Counted from the stretch's first letter, positions 10,472 through 21,796 are shown. The stretch: 64,000 bases of DNA from Flectonema sp. DT1601 (GCA_964019425.1 OZ025828.1:496001-560000); one strand, 5' to 3'. Numbers and translations: made by a program. Notes: a model not told the origin generated them from the sequence alone.

Positions 10472-12472
10472 ATGATGAGATCAGCAGTCCTTCTGACAGC
10501 AATCGCTGGCTCCCTGGCCGCCGATCCGCCTTCCCAGAGAGCCACCGAGATGATCAAGAAGATGACCACCGATGAGAAACTTCACATGCTTCACGGATCC
10601 GGCAGCGGATACGTCGGAAATGTGGAGAGCATTCCGAGACTCGGGATTCCGGCCATCAAAATGAACGATGGACCTCAGGGATTCAGAGGAGAGAAGGGAA
10701 CTTCAACAGCTTATCCGTCTGGTCTCACTATGGGAGCAACGTTCGACAAGGACGCGATGCTGAAGTGGGGAACGAACATGGGAGAAGAGTTCTACAAGAA
10801 GGGAGCGAACGTGCAACTGGGACCTGGTCTGTGTGTTGCTCGTGTTCCGAGAAACGGAAGAAACTTCGAATACCTTTCTGGAGAAGATCCATACCTCGGA
10901 TACGTTCTGGTGCAGCCGGCAATCACTGGAATCCAGTCACAGGGAGTCATCGCCAATGCGAAGCATTACGTCAACAACAACCAAGAATCGAACAGAACCA
11001 CAATCTCTGAAGATGTCGATGAGAGAACGCAGTTCGAGATGTACTACCCACCTTTCGAAGGAGCAGTAGAGGCCGGTGTCGGGAGTGTGATGTGCAGCTA
11101 CAACAAGATCCGTGGGACCTGGAGTTGCGAGAACCCTGAAACCCTTCAGAGAGACTTGAAAGAGAGACTCGGATTCCAAGGATGGGTGATGTCTGATTGG
11201 GGAGCGACGCACTCTCCTTCTATCAATGCTGGATTGGATCAAGAGATGCCTGGTTCTAAGTACATGGGTGATGCTCTGACCAAGCTCGTTGCGTCTGGCA
11301 ACGTGACGATGGCCAAGTTGGATGATTCAGTGCACAGAATCCTGACTCCGATGTATGCGATGCGAGTGTTCGACAAGGTGAACAACAACTCGATTCACAA
11401 CAACGTCACTTCAGCTGCTCACAATGATGCTACCCGAGACTTGTCTGTTCGCAGTACTGTTCTGTTGAAGAACAATGGAATCCTCCCTCTGAAGAGTTCA
11501 ATCAAATCGATTGCTGTTGTGGGTGACGAGTGTCAGCATCCGATTGTTCACGGAGGTGGATCAGGTCAGGTGTTCCCGTACTTTGTCTCTGCTCCTCTCG
11601 ATGCGATCAGAAATCATTTGAACATTCCGAGTGGTAAGAACTGCAGTGTAAGTGGTCAGTGTGTGTACTTCGTTCCTTCATCGGGAGATGTCGGAGTTGC
11701 TGCCACTACGGACGTGACACTGGTGTGCGGAGCAACAACTTCATCAGAAGGCAGTGATCGTCATGATTTGAGCCTGCAGAATAACGAGGATGCGTTGATC
11801 TCGAGTGTAGCGAAGGTTACGAAGAAGGTGGTTGTGACCACTGTGACTCCTGGAGCTCTGTTGACTCCTTGGAGGGATGAGGTTGCCGCGTACTTGGTGC
11901 CGTTCATGCCTGGTCAGGAATACGGAAATGCATTGACGCAGTTGTTGTTCGGATTGTCGTCTCCGTCAGCTCGCCTTCCGCTGACCTTCCCAGTTCAGGA
12001 GAACGACGAGCAGATCACTGAGGCTCAGTGGCCTGGAATCAACTTGCACGCCAACTACTCTGAGAAGTTGAACTTCGGTTACAGGTGGTACGCAACTCAC
12101 AAGGTGACTCCAGCCTTTGCTTTCGGAGAAGGATTGACGTACACCACTTTCAGTTACTCGAACATCAAGGCTTCTAACACTGAGGTTTCATTCACAATTA
12201 AGAACACTGGATCAGTTGATGGAGTTGATACTCCGCAGTTGTATTTGGGATTCCCTTCTGCAGCTGGTGAGCCTCCAATTCAGTTGAAGGGATTTTCAAA
12301 GGTATCGCTGCAGGCTGGAGCATCAACCAGCGTCACGTTCAAGTTAGACTCGAGATCGCTCTCTACTTGGGATGTGAGCAGTCACTCATGGGTTCAGTCA
12401 AAGGGTTCCTTTAATGCTTCTGTGGGAGCTAATTCTGGTTCGTTGTCGTTGTCGGCAACGTTTGCTAACTAA
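10472..12472 (+). CDS. Secreted GH3 beta-glucosidase, copy 2
   Basis: 666 aa, same signal peptide, GH3 domains and nucleophile motif as copy 1. One replacement is unique to this copy: Gly to Arg in AMRVFDKV (AMGVFDKV elsewhere), shortly after the barrel domain. First unit of the tandem array. The upstream block with CTCAAACAG then TTAATCTCCCTCACCG just before the start is shared with copies 3-5. Downstream spacer is of the short type, shared with copy 4. Confidence 0.93.
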   Translation: MMRSAVLLTAIAGSLAADPPSQRATEMIKKMTTDEKLHMLHGSGSGYVGNVESIPRLGIPAIKMNDGPQGFRGEKGTSTAYPSGLTMGATFDKDAMLKWGTNMGEEFYKKGANVQLGPGLCVARVPRNGRNFEYLSGEDPYLGYVLVQPAITGIQSQGVIANAKHYVNNNQESNRTTISEDVDERTQFEMYYPPFEGAVEAGVGSVMCSYNKIRGTWSCENPETLQRDLKERLGFQGWVMSDWGATHSPSINAGLDQEMPGSKYMGDALTKLVASGNVTMAKLDDSVHRILTPMYAMRVFDKVNNNSIHNNVTSAAHNDATRDLSVRSTVLLKNNGILPLKSSIKSIAVVGDECQHPIVHGGGSGQVFPYFVSAPLDAIRNHLNIPSGKNCSVSGQCVYFVPSSGDVGVAATTDVTLVCGATTSSEGSDRHDLSLQNNEDALISSVAKVTKKVVVTTVTPGALLTPWRDEVAAYLVPFMPGQEYGNALTQLLFGLSSPSARLPLTFPVQENDEQITEAQWPGINLHANYSEKLNFGYRWYATHKVTPAFAFGEGLTYTTFSYSNIKASNTEVSFTIKNTGSVDGVDTPQLYLGFPSAAGEPPIQLKGFSKVSLQAGASTSVTFKLDSRSLSTWDVSSHSWVQSKGSFNASVGANSGSLSLSATFAN

Positions 12473-12479
12473 GGAGTTC

Positions 12480-12790
12480 TTTTTATCTTTTATGTTACTG
12501 TTGTCTGAAAGTTATCAGAAACATGTCGTCACAATAAACTTCGGTTTATTGCTTCTCTCTTTCCTCCCTCGGGTGATCCTCCTTCGGGTGATCTTCTTGC
12601 TCTCTCTATGTGTCTTCTGGGAGGTAAAAACTTGTGGCTTTGCTGAAATAGAGATTGTCGATAAAATCTGTTTTTGAAGCCAGTGTCCCTTTTTAGTATT
12701 TGTTTTGTTTAATTTTGAAAGAGCTGCATGTATCTACACGTTCTTCAGAACACGACTTCGAAAACCCGTGTTCTGAGGAATGCGTAATGA
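12480..12790 (+). promoter_or_regulatory. Stem-loops in the beta-glucosidase 3' region
   Basis: Three stem-loops follow the stop codon. TCTGA/TCAGA near 12503. A perfect 8-bp stem, CAATAAAC (12532-12539) with GTTTATTG, closed by a TTCG tetraloop, the very stable C(UUCG)G form. A 9-bp stem CAGAACACG (12746-12754) with CGTGTTCTG (12767-12775). They recur after copies 3, 4 and 5 but not after copy 1. Likely 3' end processing or mRNA stability signals; this role is inferred. Confidence 0.55.
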
Positions 12791-13571
12791 AACCTTTAAA
12801 TGGTAGGAAAGGGACAACACAGAATTTTAAACAACACTGACAAATAGGAAGTATTATTTTTCTTTTTTCTTTTTCAAATTTATAATAACACAAACTAATA
12901 GTACTTATAGTGGGGTAATTAGCGTTCTCAGCCGTCTCTAAGTCTTTGTACAAGTGAGTGACTAGTTAACTAAAACAGTCTTCTACTCTTACTGTAGCGT
13001 ATGGTGTTCGTAGATTACGAATTTTGCCTTGCTGTTTTTTTTTTTATAGCTCAACGTTTATTATACCTTTGCTTACGTACCCTTCGTCGTACAATTCGCG
13101 AGTCGGGTCATGTGTTCTATAAGAATTTCCAACGTCGAAACAACGTGTTTTCTTTTTTTTTACTTCAGCCCAGTTCGTCTTTCCAGCTGTTTTTGTAAGT
13201 ATTTGCTCGTCTTACGCAAATCAAAAACTTTCTTCTGAATATTATCATCAGAACTGAATTAGTGAATCAAGGATCTCGTACGACCCGGATTCGTTCGATT
13301 ATCCAGTTCCTCTCTTTCTCCTTCTCTCTCTCTGCTTCACTGAACATCCGAAGCTGAGCCTCCGAAGCAATCTGTTACTGGTCTTCTTTTATGTAACTGT
13401 TTTGTGTTTGTCCAACAACGTTTTATTATTATTGAACACTGATAGGTTAGTGTTTGTTGTTGTGTATCATTCTAATTATTTCAAACAGCAGCAGCACACA
13501 CACGAGCTTACTATAACTTAACCTTTTCTTGTTCTTCATATTATCTTTTGAAACAGACATTTACCCATAAC

Positions 13572-13641
13572 ATGAACATCAAATCCAAGGCTGTTATCGG
13601 TACTTTACTACTCGTAGTTTTGATTTTTATATTATTCAACA
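13572..13641 (+). pseudogene. Truncated FkbM methyltransferase 5' end (fragment 1)
   Basis: The first 23 or so codons (signal anchor MNIKSKAVIGTLLLVVLIF) and the upstream flank match the intact gene at 25902. The match then decays and stops; the following sequence (LTTLRTDAVF) is unrelated to the methyltransferase. It marks the breakpoint of the duplication that made the array. Differs from fragments 2 and 3 by a small in-frame insertion. Confidence 0.8.
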
Positions 13642-13707
13642 GCCACGTCTTAACGACCTTACGTACCGATGCGGTTTTCCTGTCATTAGTTCTGATTCAA
13701 GTTCAGT

Positions 13708-14064
13708 TTACTCCTTGCTCTTCACTCTTCTACCAGCAGCTTCGGATTCCTTCATTGTTGCCTTCCAGCGTGTTTCAGTAATGTAGGATTCGGTAGCCAG
13801 ACACACTTGGAAAGTATCGATACTTTCCGTGTGCCTTAACTTCCGCATTGACTGCAACCTTGTGAACGTCATCTGTATGGTGTTGCACGCCACTCCACTT
13901 GAGTGTGTGATAGGGAGCAGGGTCTCAATTGTCTGAAAGATTACCCTGAGGTCGTGGCTGGTCTCTCTGACCATGGCCTTCACATTCTCTGGGAATAGCC
14001 CATACCTGTTCTCGATTTTTCCACATGATAGTTTCCAGCCCATCAGCGGTTCCTTCAGTGTCAC
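13708..14064 (-). pseudogene. Antisense gene scrap with SH3-end-like motif, copy 1
   Basis: A 118-codon open frame on the minus strand, with coding-like composition unlike the AT-rich flanks and kept open in three array copies. It starts with WKLSCGKIENRYGLFPENVK, which resembles the end of an SH3 domain (W...GRxGLFPxNYV), followed by a predicted helical stretch. No ATG at a sensible place and no neighbour on that strand, so I read it as a captured piece of a larger gene. Identity uncertain. Confidence 0.4.
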
Positions 14065-14449
14065 GTCACGTGGCGATACGACTTACGTTAGTCTTCGTTC
14101 TCTTCACGACATTGAACTCTTCGAGTTCATCATCACACTTCTCATTTGATTTTTGTCACATTTCACAATCGTGACGAAATAAAGTCTCAAAACAGTATTG
14201 ATGTGCGCCATATGTTTTTATTTGTGCGCAATCGGAAACAAACCCACAAAGTAAGGGTGTTAACATTACGCTGCAACTATCCTCTTTCTCTCGGGAAAAC
14301 ATGTCTTCGAGATGAAACAAAAAAAAGTTCAGTCGTAATTACAAATTGTTTCCTTAATGACGATGACGGGTTAAAGTGTTTTTCGTGTTCGCACTAATAA
14401 ATAATTATACGTATGCTCAAACAGTTAATCTCCCTCACCGTATTACAAA

Positions 14450-16450
14450 ATGATGAGATCAGCAGTCCTTCTGACAGCTATCGCTGGCTCCCTGGCCGCC
14501 GATCCGCCTTCCCAGAGAGCCACCGAGATGATCAAGAAGATGACCACCGATGAGAAACTTCACATGCTTCACGGATCCGGCAGCGGATACGTCGGAAATG
14601 TGGAGAGCATTCCGAGACTCGGGATTCCGGCCATCAAAATGAACGATGGACCTCAGGGATTCAGAGGAGAGAAGGGAACTTCAACAGCTTATCCGTCTGG
14701 TCTCACTATGGGAGCAACGTTCGACAAGGACGCGATGCTGAAGTGGGGAACGAACATGGGAGAAGAGTTCTACAAGAAGGGAGCGAACGTGCAACTGGGA
14801 CCTGGTCTGTGTGTTGCTCGTGTTCCGAGAAACGGAAGAAACTTCGAATACCTTTCTGGAGAAGATCCATACCTCGGATACGTTCTGGTGCAGCCGGCAA
14901 TCACTGGAATCCAGTCGCAGGGAGTCATCGCCAATGCGAAGCATTACGTCAACAACAACCAAGAATCGAACAGAACCACAATCTCTGAAGATGTTGATGA
15001 GAGAACGCAGTTTGAGATGTACTACCCACCTTTCGAAGGAGCAGTAGAGGCCGGTGTCGGGAGTGTGATGTGCAGCTACAACAAGATCCGTGGGACCTGG
15101 AGTTGCGAGAACCCTGAAACCCTTCAGAGAGACTTGAAAGAGAGACTCGGATTCCAAGGATGGGTGATGTCTGACTGGGGAGCGACGCACTCTCCTTCTA
15201 TCAATGCTGGATTGGATCAAGAGATGCCTGGTTCTAAGTACATGGGTGATGCTCTGACCAAGCTCGTTGCGTCTGGCAACGTGACGATGGCCAAGTTGGA
15301 TGATTCAGTGCACAGAATCCTGACTCCGATGTATGCGATGGGAGTGTTCGACAAGGTGAACAACAACTCGATTCACAACAACGTCACTTCAGCTGCTCAC
15401 AATGATGCTACCCGAGACTTGTCTGTTCGCAGTACTGTTCTGTTGAAGAACAATGGAATCCTCCCTCTGAAGAGTTCAATCAAATCGATTGCTGTTGTGG
15501 GTGACGAGTGTCAGCATCCGATTGTTCACGGAGGTGGATCAGGTCAGGTGTTCCCGTACTTTGTCTCTGCTCCTCTCGATGCGATCAGAAATCATTTGAA
15601 CATTCCGAGTGGTAAGAACTGCAGTGTAAGTGGTCAGTGTGTGTACTTCGTTCCTTCATCGGGAGATGTCGGAGTTGCTGCCACTACGGACGTGACACTG
15701 GTGTGCGGAGCAACAACTTCATCAGAAGGCAGTGATCGTCATGATTTGAGCCTGCAGAATAACGAGGATGCGTTGATCTCGAGTGTAGCGAAGGTTACGA
15801 AGAAGGTGGTTGTGACCACTGTGACTCCTGGAGCTCTGTTGACTCCTTGGAGGGATGAGGTAGCCGCGTACTTGGTGCCGTTCATGCCTGGTCAGGAATA
15901 CGGAAATGCATTGACGCAGTTGTTGTTCGGATTGTCGTCTCCGTCAGCTCGCCTTCCGCTGACCTTCCCAGTTCAGGAGAACGACGAGCAGATCACTGAG
16001 GCTCAGTGGCCTGGAATCAACTTGCACGCCAACTACTCTGAGAAGTTGAACTTCGGTTACAGGTGGTACGCAACTCACAAGGTGACTCCAGCCTTTGCTT
16101 TCGGAGAAGGATTGACGTACACCACTTTCAGTTACTCGAACATCAAGGCTTCTAACACTGAGGTTTCATTCACAATTAAGAACACTGGATCAGTTGATGG
16201 AGTTGATACTCCGCAGTTGTATTTGGGATTCCCTTCTGCAGCTGGTGAGCCTCCAATTCAGTTGAAGGGATTTTCAAAGGTATCGCTGCAGGCTGGAGCA
16301 TCAACCAGCGTCACGTTCAAGTTAGACTCGAGATCGCTCTCTACTTGGGATGTGAGCAGTCACTCATGGGTTCAGTCAAAGGGTTCCTTTAATGCTTCTG
16401 TGGGAGCTAATTCTGGTTCGTTGTCGTTGTCGGCAACGTTTGCTAACTAA
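14450..16450 (+). CDS. Secreted GH3 beta-glucosidase, copy 3
   Basis: 666 aa with the full signal peptide, catalytic Asp242 and FnIII-like C-terminus. Protein differs from copy 1 at only the HNDATR and ATFAN positions; the remaining differences seen are silent. Its upstream block has a single GTGCGCCATATG unit, where copies 4 and 5 have two. Downstream spacer is the long type. Confidence 0.93.
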   Translation: MMRSAVLLTAIAGSLAADPPSQRATEMIKKMTTDEKLHMLHGSGSGYVGNVESIPRLGIPAIKMNDGPQGFRGEKGTSTAYPSGLTMGATFDKDAMLKWGTNMGEEFYKKGANVQLGPGLCVARVPRNGRNFEYLSGEDPYLGYVLVQPAITGIQSQGVIANAKHYVNNNQESNRTTISEDVDERTQFEMYYPPFEGAVEAGVGSVMCSYNKIRGTWSCENPETLQRDLKERLGFQGWVMSDWGATHSPSINAGLDQEMPGSKYMGDALTKLVASGNVTMAKLDDSVHRILTPMYAMGVFDKVNNNSIHNNVTSAAHNDATRDLSVRSTVLLKNNGILPLKSSIKSIAVVGDECQHPIVHGGGSGQVFPYFVSAPLDAIRNHLNIPSGKNCSVSGQCVYFVPSSGDVGVAATTDVTLVCGATTSSEGSDRHDLSLQNNEDALISSVAKVTKKVVVTTVTPGALLTPWRDEVAAYLVPFMPGQEYGNALTQLLFGLSSPSARLPLTFPVQENDEQITEAQWPGINLHANYSEKLNFGYRWYATHKVTPAFAFGEGLTYTTFSYSNIKASNTEVSFTIKNTGSVDGVDTPQLYLGFPSAAGEPPIQLKGFSKVSLQAGASTSVTFKLDSRSLSTWDVSSHSWVQSKGSFNASVGANSGSLSLSATFAN

Positions 16451-17738
16451 GGAGTTCTTTTTATCTTTTATGTTACTGTTGTCTGAAAGTTATCAGAAAC
16501 ATGTCGTCACAATAAACTTCGGTTTATTGCTTCTCTCTTTCCTCCCTCGGGTGATCCTCCTTCGGGTGATCTTCTTGCTCTCTCTATGTGTCTTCTGGGA
16601 GGTAAAAACTTGTGGCTTTGCTGAAATAGAGATTGTCGATAAAATCTGTTTTTGAAGCCAGTGTCCCTTTTTAGTATTTGTTTTGTTTAATTTTGAAAGA
16701 GCTGCATGTATCTACACGTTCTTCAGAACACGACTTCGAAAACCCGTGTTCTGAGGAATGCGTAATAGAGTACGAAAGGGACACCAAAAGTACTCTTACG
16801 GATCTGTATGATCTTCATTTTGTTCTCTCTCTTCCTCGTAAATGATATACTAATTTATTTATTGGGGAATTTTAAACAACACTGACAAATGGGAAATAAT
16901 ATTTTAGTTTTCAAATTTATAATAACACAAACAAAGAGACTGGTGTAACAAGCCGTCTCCAACGCTGTCTACTCGCAGGCAGTGGGTTTACGGTATAGTC
17001 ATTTGTTTCAGGTTATTCTACGCGTCTCCTGATTTTTGCCTTTTTTAGGCTTCGTAAATAAATAAATAATTAAATAATAATGCCTTAAATTCTATCTCCA
17101 ATAGTGTGACTGCTTCCTTTTGTAAGTCTTTATACAAGTGAGTGACAAGTTGTCTAAGACCGTTTTCTTCTCTTACTGTAGCGTATGGTGTGCGTAGTTT
17201 ACGAAATTTGCCTTACTATTTTCTTTTTTTGATAACTCAACGTTTATTTGTGTTCTATAAGAATTATCCACCAACTCCGTATTGTGTTCTTACACAATAC
17301 GTCGAAACAACGTGTTTTCTTTTTTTTTACTTCAGCCCAATTCGTCTTTCCAGCTGTTTTTGTAAGTATTTGCTCGTCTTACGCAAATCAAAAACTTTCT
17401 TCTGAATATTATCATCAGAACTGAATTAGTGAATCAAGGATCTCGTACGACCCGGATTCGTTCGATTATCCAGTTCCTCTCTTTCTCCTTCTCTCTCTCT
17501 GCTTCACTGAACATCCGAAGCTGAGCCTCCGAAGCAATCTGTTACTGGTCTTCTTTTATGTAACTGTTTTGTGTTTGTCCAACAACGTTTTATTATTATT
17601 GAACACTGATAGGTTAGTGTTTGTTGTTGTGTATCATTCTAATTATTTCAAACAGCAGCAGCACACACACGAGCTTACTATAACTTAACCTTTTCTTGTT
17701 CTTCATATTATCTTTTGAAACAGACATTTACCCATAAC

Positions 17739-17810
17739 ATGAATAGCAAATCCAAGGCTGCTATCGGTACTTTGGTACTCGTAGTTTTGATTTTTATATT
17801 ATTCAACAGC
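17739..17810 (+). pseudogene. Truncated FkbM methyltransferase 5' end (fragment 2)
   Basis: Signal-anchor codons as in fragment 1 but with three replacements (MNSKSKAAIGTLVLVVLIF). It stops matching the intact gene at the same place as the other fragments, so all derive from one breakpoint. Confidence 0.8.
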
Positions 17811-17865
17811 CACGTCTTAACGACCTTAGCGGTTTTCCTGTCATTAGTTCTGATTCAAGTTCAGT

Positions 17866-18222
17866 TTACTCCTTGCTCTTCACTCTTCTACCAGCAGCTT
17901 CGGATTCCTTCATTGTTGCCTTCCAGCGTGTTTCAGTAATGTAGGATTCGGTAGCCAGACACACTTGGAAAGTATCGATACTTTCCGTGTGCCTTAACTT
18001 CCGCATTGACTGCAACCTTGTGAACGTCATCTGTATGGTGTTGCACGCCACTCCACTTGAGTGTGTGATAGGGAGCAGGGTCTCAATTGTCTGATAGATT
18101 ACCCTGAGGTCGTGGCTGGTCTCTCTGACCATGGCCTTCACATTCTCTGGGAATAGCCCATACCTGTTCTCGATTTTTCCACATGATAGTTTCCAGCCCA
18201 TCAGCGGTTCCTTCAGTGTCAC
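17866..18222 (-). pseudogene. Antisense gene scrap with SH3-end-like motif, copy 2
   Basis: Same 118-codon frame as at 13708 with a single replacement seen (Phe to Tyr in RVIYQTIE). Function and parent gene unknown. Confidence 0.4.
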
Positions 18223-18628
18223 GTCACGTGGCGATACGACTTACGTTAGTCTTCGTTCTCTTCACGACATTGAACTCTTCGAGTTCATCATCACACTTCT
18301 CATTTGATTTTTGTCACATTTCACAATCGTGACGAAATAAAGTCTCAAAACAGTATTGATGTGCGCCATATGTTTTTATTTGTGCGCCATATGTTTTTAT
18401 TTGTGCGCAATCGGAAACAAACCCACAAAGTAAGGGTGTTAACATTACGCTGCAACTATCCTCTTTCTCTCGGGAAAACATGTCTTCGAGATGAAACAAA
18501 AAAAAGTTCAGTCGTAATTACAAATTGTTTCCTTAATGACGATGACGGGTTAAAGTGTTTTTCGTGTTCGCACTAATAAATAATTATACGTATGCTCAAA
18601 CAGTTAATCTCCCTCACCGTATTACAAA

Positions 18629-20627
18629 ATGATGAGATCAGCAGTCCTTCTGACAGCTATCGCTGGCTCCCTGGCCGCCGATCCCTTCCCAGAGAGCCAC
18701 CGAGATGATCAAGAAGATGACCACCGATGAGAAACTTCACATGCTTCACGGATCCGGCAGCGGATACGTCGGAAATGTGGAGAGCATTCCGAGACTCGGG
18801 ATTCCGGCCATCAAAATGAACGATGGACCTCAGGGATTCAGAGGAGAGAAGGGAACTTCAACAGCTTATCCGTCTGGTCTCACTATGGGAGCAACGTTCG
18901 ACAAGGACGCGATGCTGAAGTGGGGAACTAACATGGGAGAAGAGTTCTACAAGAAGGGAGCGAACGTGCAACTGGGACCTGGTCTGTGTGTTGCTCGTGT
19001 TCCGAGAAACGGAAGAAACTTCGAATACCTTTCTGGAGAAGATCCATACCTCGGATACGTTCTGGTGCAGCCGGCAATCACTGGAATCCAGTCACAGGGA
19101 GTCATCGCCAATGCGAAGCATTACGTCAACAACAACCAAGAATCGAACAGAACCACAATCTCTGAAGATGTTGATGAGAGAACGCAGTTTGAGATGTACT
19201 ACCCACCTTTCGAAGGAGCAGTAGAGGCCGGTGTCGGGAGTGTGATGTGCAGCTACAACAAGATCCGTGGGACCTGGAGTTGCGAGAACCCTGAAACCCT
19301 TCAGAGAGACTTGAAAGAGAGACTCGGATTCCAAGGATGGGTGATGTCTGATTGGGGAGCGACGCACTCTCCTTCTATCAATGCTGGATTGGATCAAGAG
19401 ATGCCTGGTTCTAAGTACATGGGTGATGCTCTGACCAAGCTCGTTGCGTCTGGCAACGTGACGATGGCCAAGTTGGATGATTCAGTGCACAGAATCCTGA
19501 CTCCGATGTATGCGATGGGAGTGTTCGACAAGGTGAACAACAACTCGATTCACAACAACGTCACTTCAGCTGCTCACAATGATGCTACCCGAGACTTGTC
19601 TGTTCGCAGTACTGTTCTGTTGAAGAACAATGGAATCCTCCCTCTGAAGAGTTCAATCAAATCGATTGCTGTTGTGGGTGACGAGTGTCAGCATCCGATT
19701 GTTCACGGAGGTGGATCAGGTCAGGTGTTCCCGTACTTTGTCTCTGCTCCTCTCGATGCGATCAGAAATCATTTGAACATTCCGAGTGGTAAGAACTGCA
19801 GTGTAAGTGGTCAGTGTGTGTACTTCGTTCCTTCATCGGGAGATGTCGGAGTTGCTGCCACTACGGACGTGACACTGGTGTGCGGAGCAACAACTTCATC
19901 AGAAGGCAGTGATCGTCATGATTTGAGCCTGCAGAATAACGAGGATGCGTTGATCTCGAGTGTAGCGAAGGTTACGAAGAAGGTGGTTGTGACCACTGTG
20001 ACTCCTGGAGCTCTGTTGACTCCTTGGAGGGATGAGGTTGCCGCGTACTTGGTGCCGTTCATGCCTGGTCAGGAATACGGAAATGCATTGACGCAGTTGT
20101 TGTTCGGATTGTCGTCTCCGTCAGCTCGCCTTCCGCTGACCTTCCCAGTTCAGGAGAACGACGAGCAGATCACTGAGGCTCAGTGGCCTGGAATCAACTT
20201 GCACGCCAACTACTCTGAGAAGTTGAACTTCGGTTACAGGTGGTACGCAACTCACAAGGTGACTCCAGCCTTTGCTTTCGGAGAAGGATTGACGTACACC
20301 ACTTTCAGTTACTCGAACATCAAGGCTTCTAACACTGAGGTTTCATTCACAATTAAGAACACTGGATCAGTTGACGGAGTTGATACTCCGCAGCTGTATT
20401 TGGGATTCCCTTCTGCAGCTGGTGAGCCTCCAATTCAGTTGAAGGGATTTTCAAAGGTATCGCTGCAGGCTGGAGCATCAACCAGCGTCACGTTCAAGTT
20501 AGACTCGAGGTCGCTCTCTACTTGGGATGTGAGCAGTCACTCATGGGTTCAGTCAAAGGGTTCCTTTAATGCTTCTGTGGGAGCTAATTCTGGTTCGTTG
20601 TCGTTGTCGGCAACGTTTGCTAACTAA
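18629..20627 (+). pseudogene. GH3 beta-glucosidase, copy 4, frameshifted in the signal peptide
   Basis: The ATG context and first 18 codons match the other copies, but 2 nt are missing (GATCCCTTCCC here, GATCCGCCTTCCC elsewhere), so the original start runs quickly to a stop. The rest of the frame is intact. An internal ATG at 18705 opens 640 aa (MIKKMTTDEK) with the whole catalytic module and Asp nucleophile but no signal peptide. Either a very young pseudogene or a cytosolic isoform; an assembly or sequencing error should also be considered, as everything downstream is still near-perfect. Confidence 0.85.
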
Positions 20628-21724
20628 GGAGTTCTTTTTATCTTTTATGTTACTGTTGTCTGAAAGTTATCAGAAACATGTCGTCACAATAAACTTCGGT
20701 TTATTGCTTCTCTCTTTCCTCCCTCGGGTGATCCTCCTTCGGGTGATCTTCTTGCTCTCTCTATGTGTCTTCTGGGAGGTAAAAACTTGTGGCTTTGCTG
20801 AAATAGAGATTGTCGATAAAATCTGTTTTTGAAGCCAGTGTCCCTTTTTAGTATTTGTTTTGTTTAATTTTGAAAGAGCTGCATGTATCTACACGTTCTT
20901 CAGAACACGACTTCGAAAACCCGTGTTCTGAGGAATGCGTAATGAAACCTTTAAATGGTAGGAAAGGGACAACACAGAATTTTAAACAACACTGACAAAT
21001 AGGAAGTATTATTTTTCTTTTTTTTTCTTCAAATTTATAATAACACAAACTAATAGTACTTATAGTGGGGTAATTAGCGTTCTCAGCCGTCTCTAAGTCT
21101 TTGTACAAGTGAGTGACTAGTTAACTAAAACAGTCTTCTACTCTTACTGTAGCGTATGGTGTTCGTAGATTACGAATTTTGCCTTGCTGTTTTTTTTTTT
21201 ATAGCTCAACGTTTATTATACCTTTGCTTACGTACCCTTCGTCGTACAATTCGCGAGTCGGGTCATGTGTTCTATAAGAATTTCCAACGTCGAAACAACG
21301 TGTTTTCTTTTTTTTTACTTCAGCCCAATTCGTCTTTCCAGCTGTTTTTGTAAGTATTTGCTCGTCTTACGCAAATCAAAAACTTTCTTCTGAATATTAT
21401 CATCAGAACTGAATTAGTGAATCAAGGATCTCGTACGACCCGGATTCGTTCGATTATCCAGTTCCTCTCTTTCTCCTTCTCTCTCTCTGCTTCACTGAAC
21501 ATCCGAAGCTGAGCCTCCGAAGCAATCTGTTACTGGTCTTCTTTTATGTAACTGTTTTGTGTTTGTCCAACAACGTTTTATTATTATTGAACACTTAGGT
21601 TAGTGTTTGTTGTTGTGTATCATTCTAATTATTTCAAACAGCAGCAGCACACACACGAGCTTACTATAACTTAACCTTTTCTTGTTCTTCATATTATCTT
21701 TTGAAACAGACATTTACCCATAAC

Positions 21725-21796
21725 ATGAACATCAAATCCAAGGCTGTTATCGGTACTTTACTACTCGTAGTTTTGATTTTTATATTATTCAACAGC
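21725..21796 (+). pseudogene. Truncated FkbM methyltransferase 5' end (fragment 3)
   Basis: Identical in its first 22 residues to the intact protein (MNIKSKAVIGTLLLVVLIF), then the same non-methyltransferase continuation as fragment 2. Confidence 0.8.

Larger units (their letters stand above)
12473..14449. other. Array spacer S2 (short type)
   Basis: Contains the 3' stem-loops, a 5' flank belonging to the FkbM methyltransferase gene, its truncated first exon-like fragment, an antisense gene scrap, and the promoter-proximal block of the next glucosidase. No intact gene. Confidence 0.75.
16451..18628. other. Array spacer S3 (long type)
   Basis: As S2 but with about 190 extra nt between the 9-bp stem-loop and the FkbM flank, including the block GGCTTCGTAAATAAATAAATAA at about 17048. 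It holds FkbM fragment 2 and antisense scrap 2. No intact gene. Confidence 0.75.

Noticed and set aside
14681-15220. 179-codon minus-strand ORF across glucosidase copy 3
   Set aside because: Antisense shadow of the GH3 coding region; interrupted in the other copies by silent changes on the + strand.
16451-17000. Small ORF MLLWELILVRCRCRQ repeated after each array glucosidase
   Set aside because: Overlaps the glucosidase 3' end in another frame and runs into the UTR hairpins; repeated only because the array is repeated.
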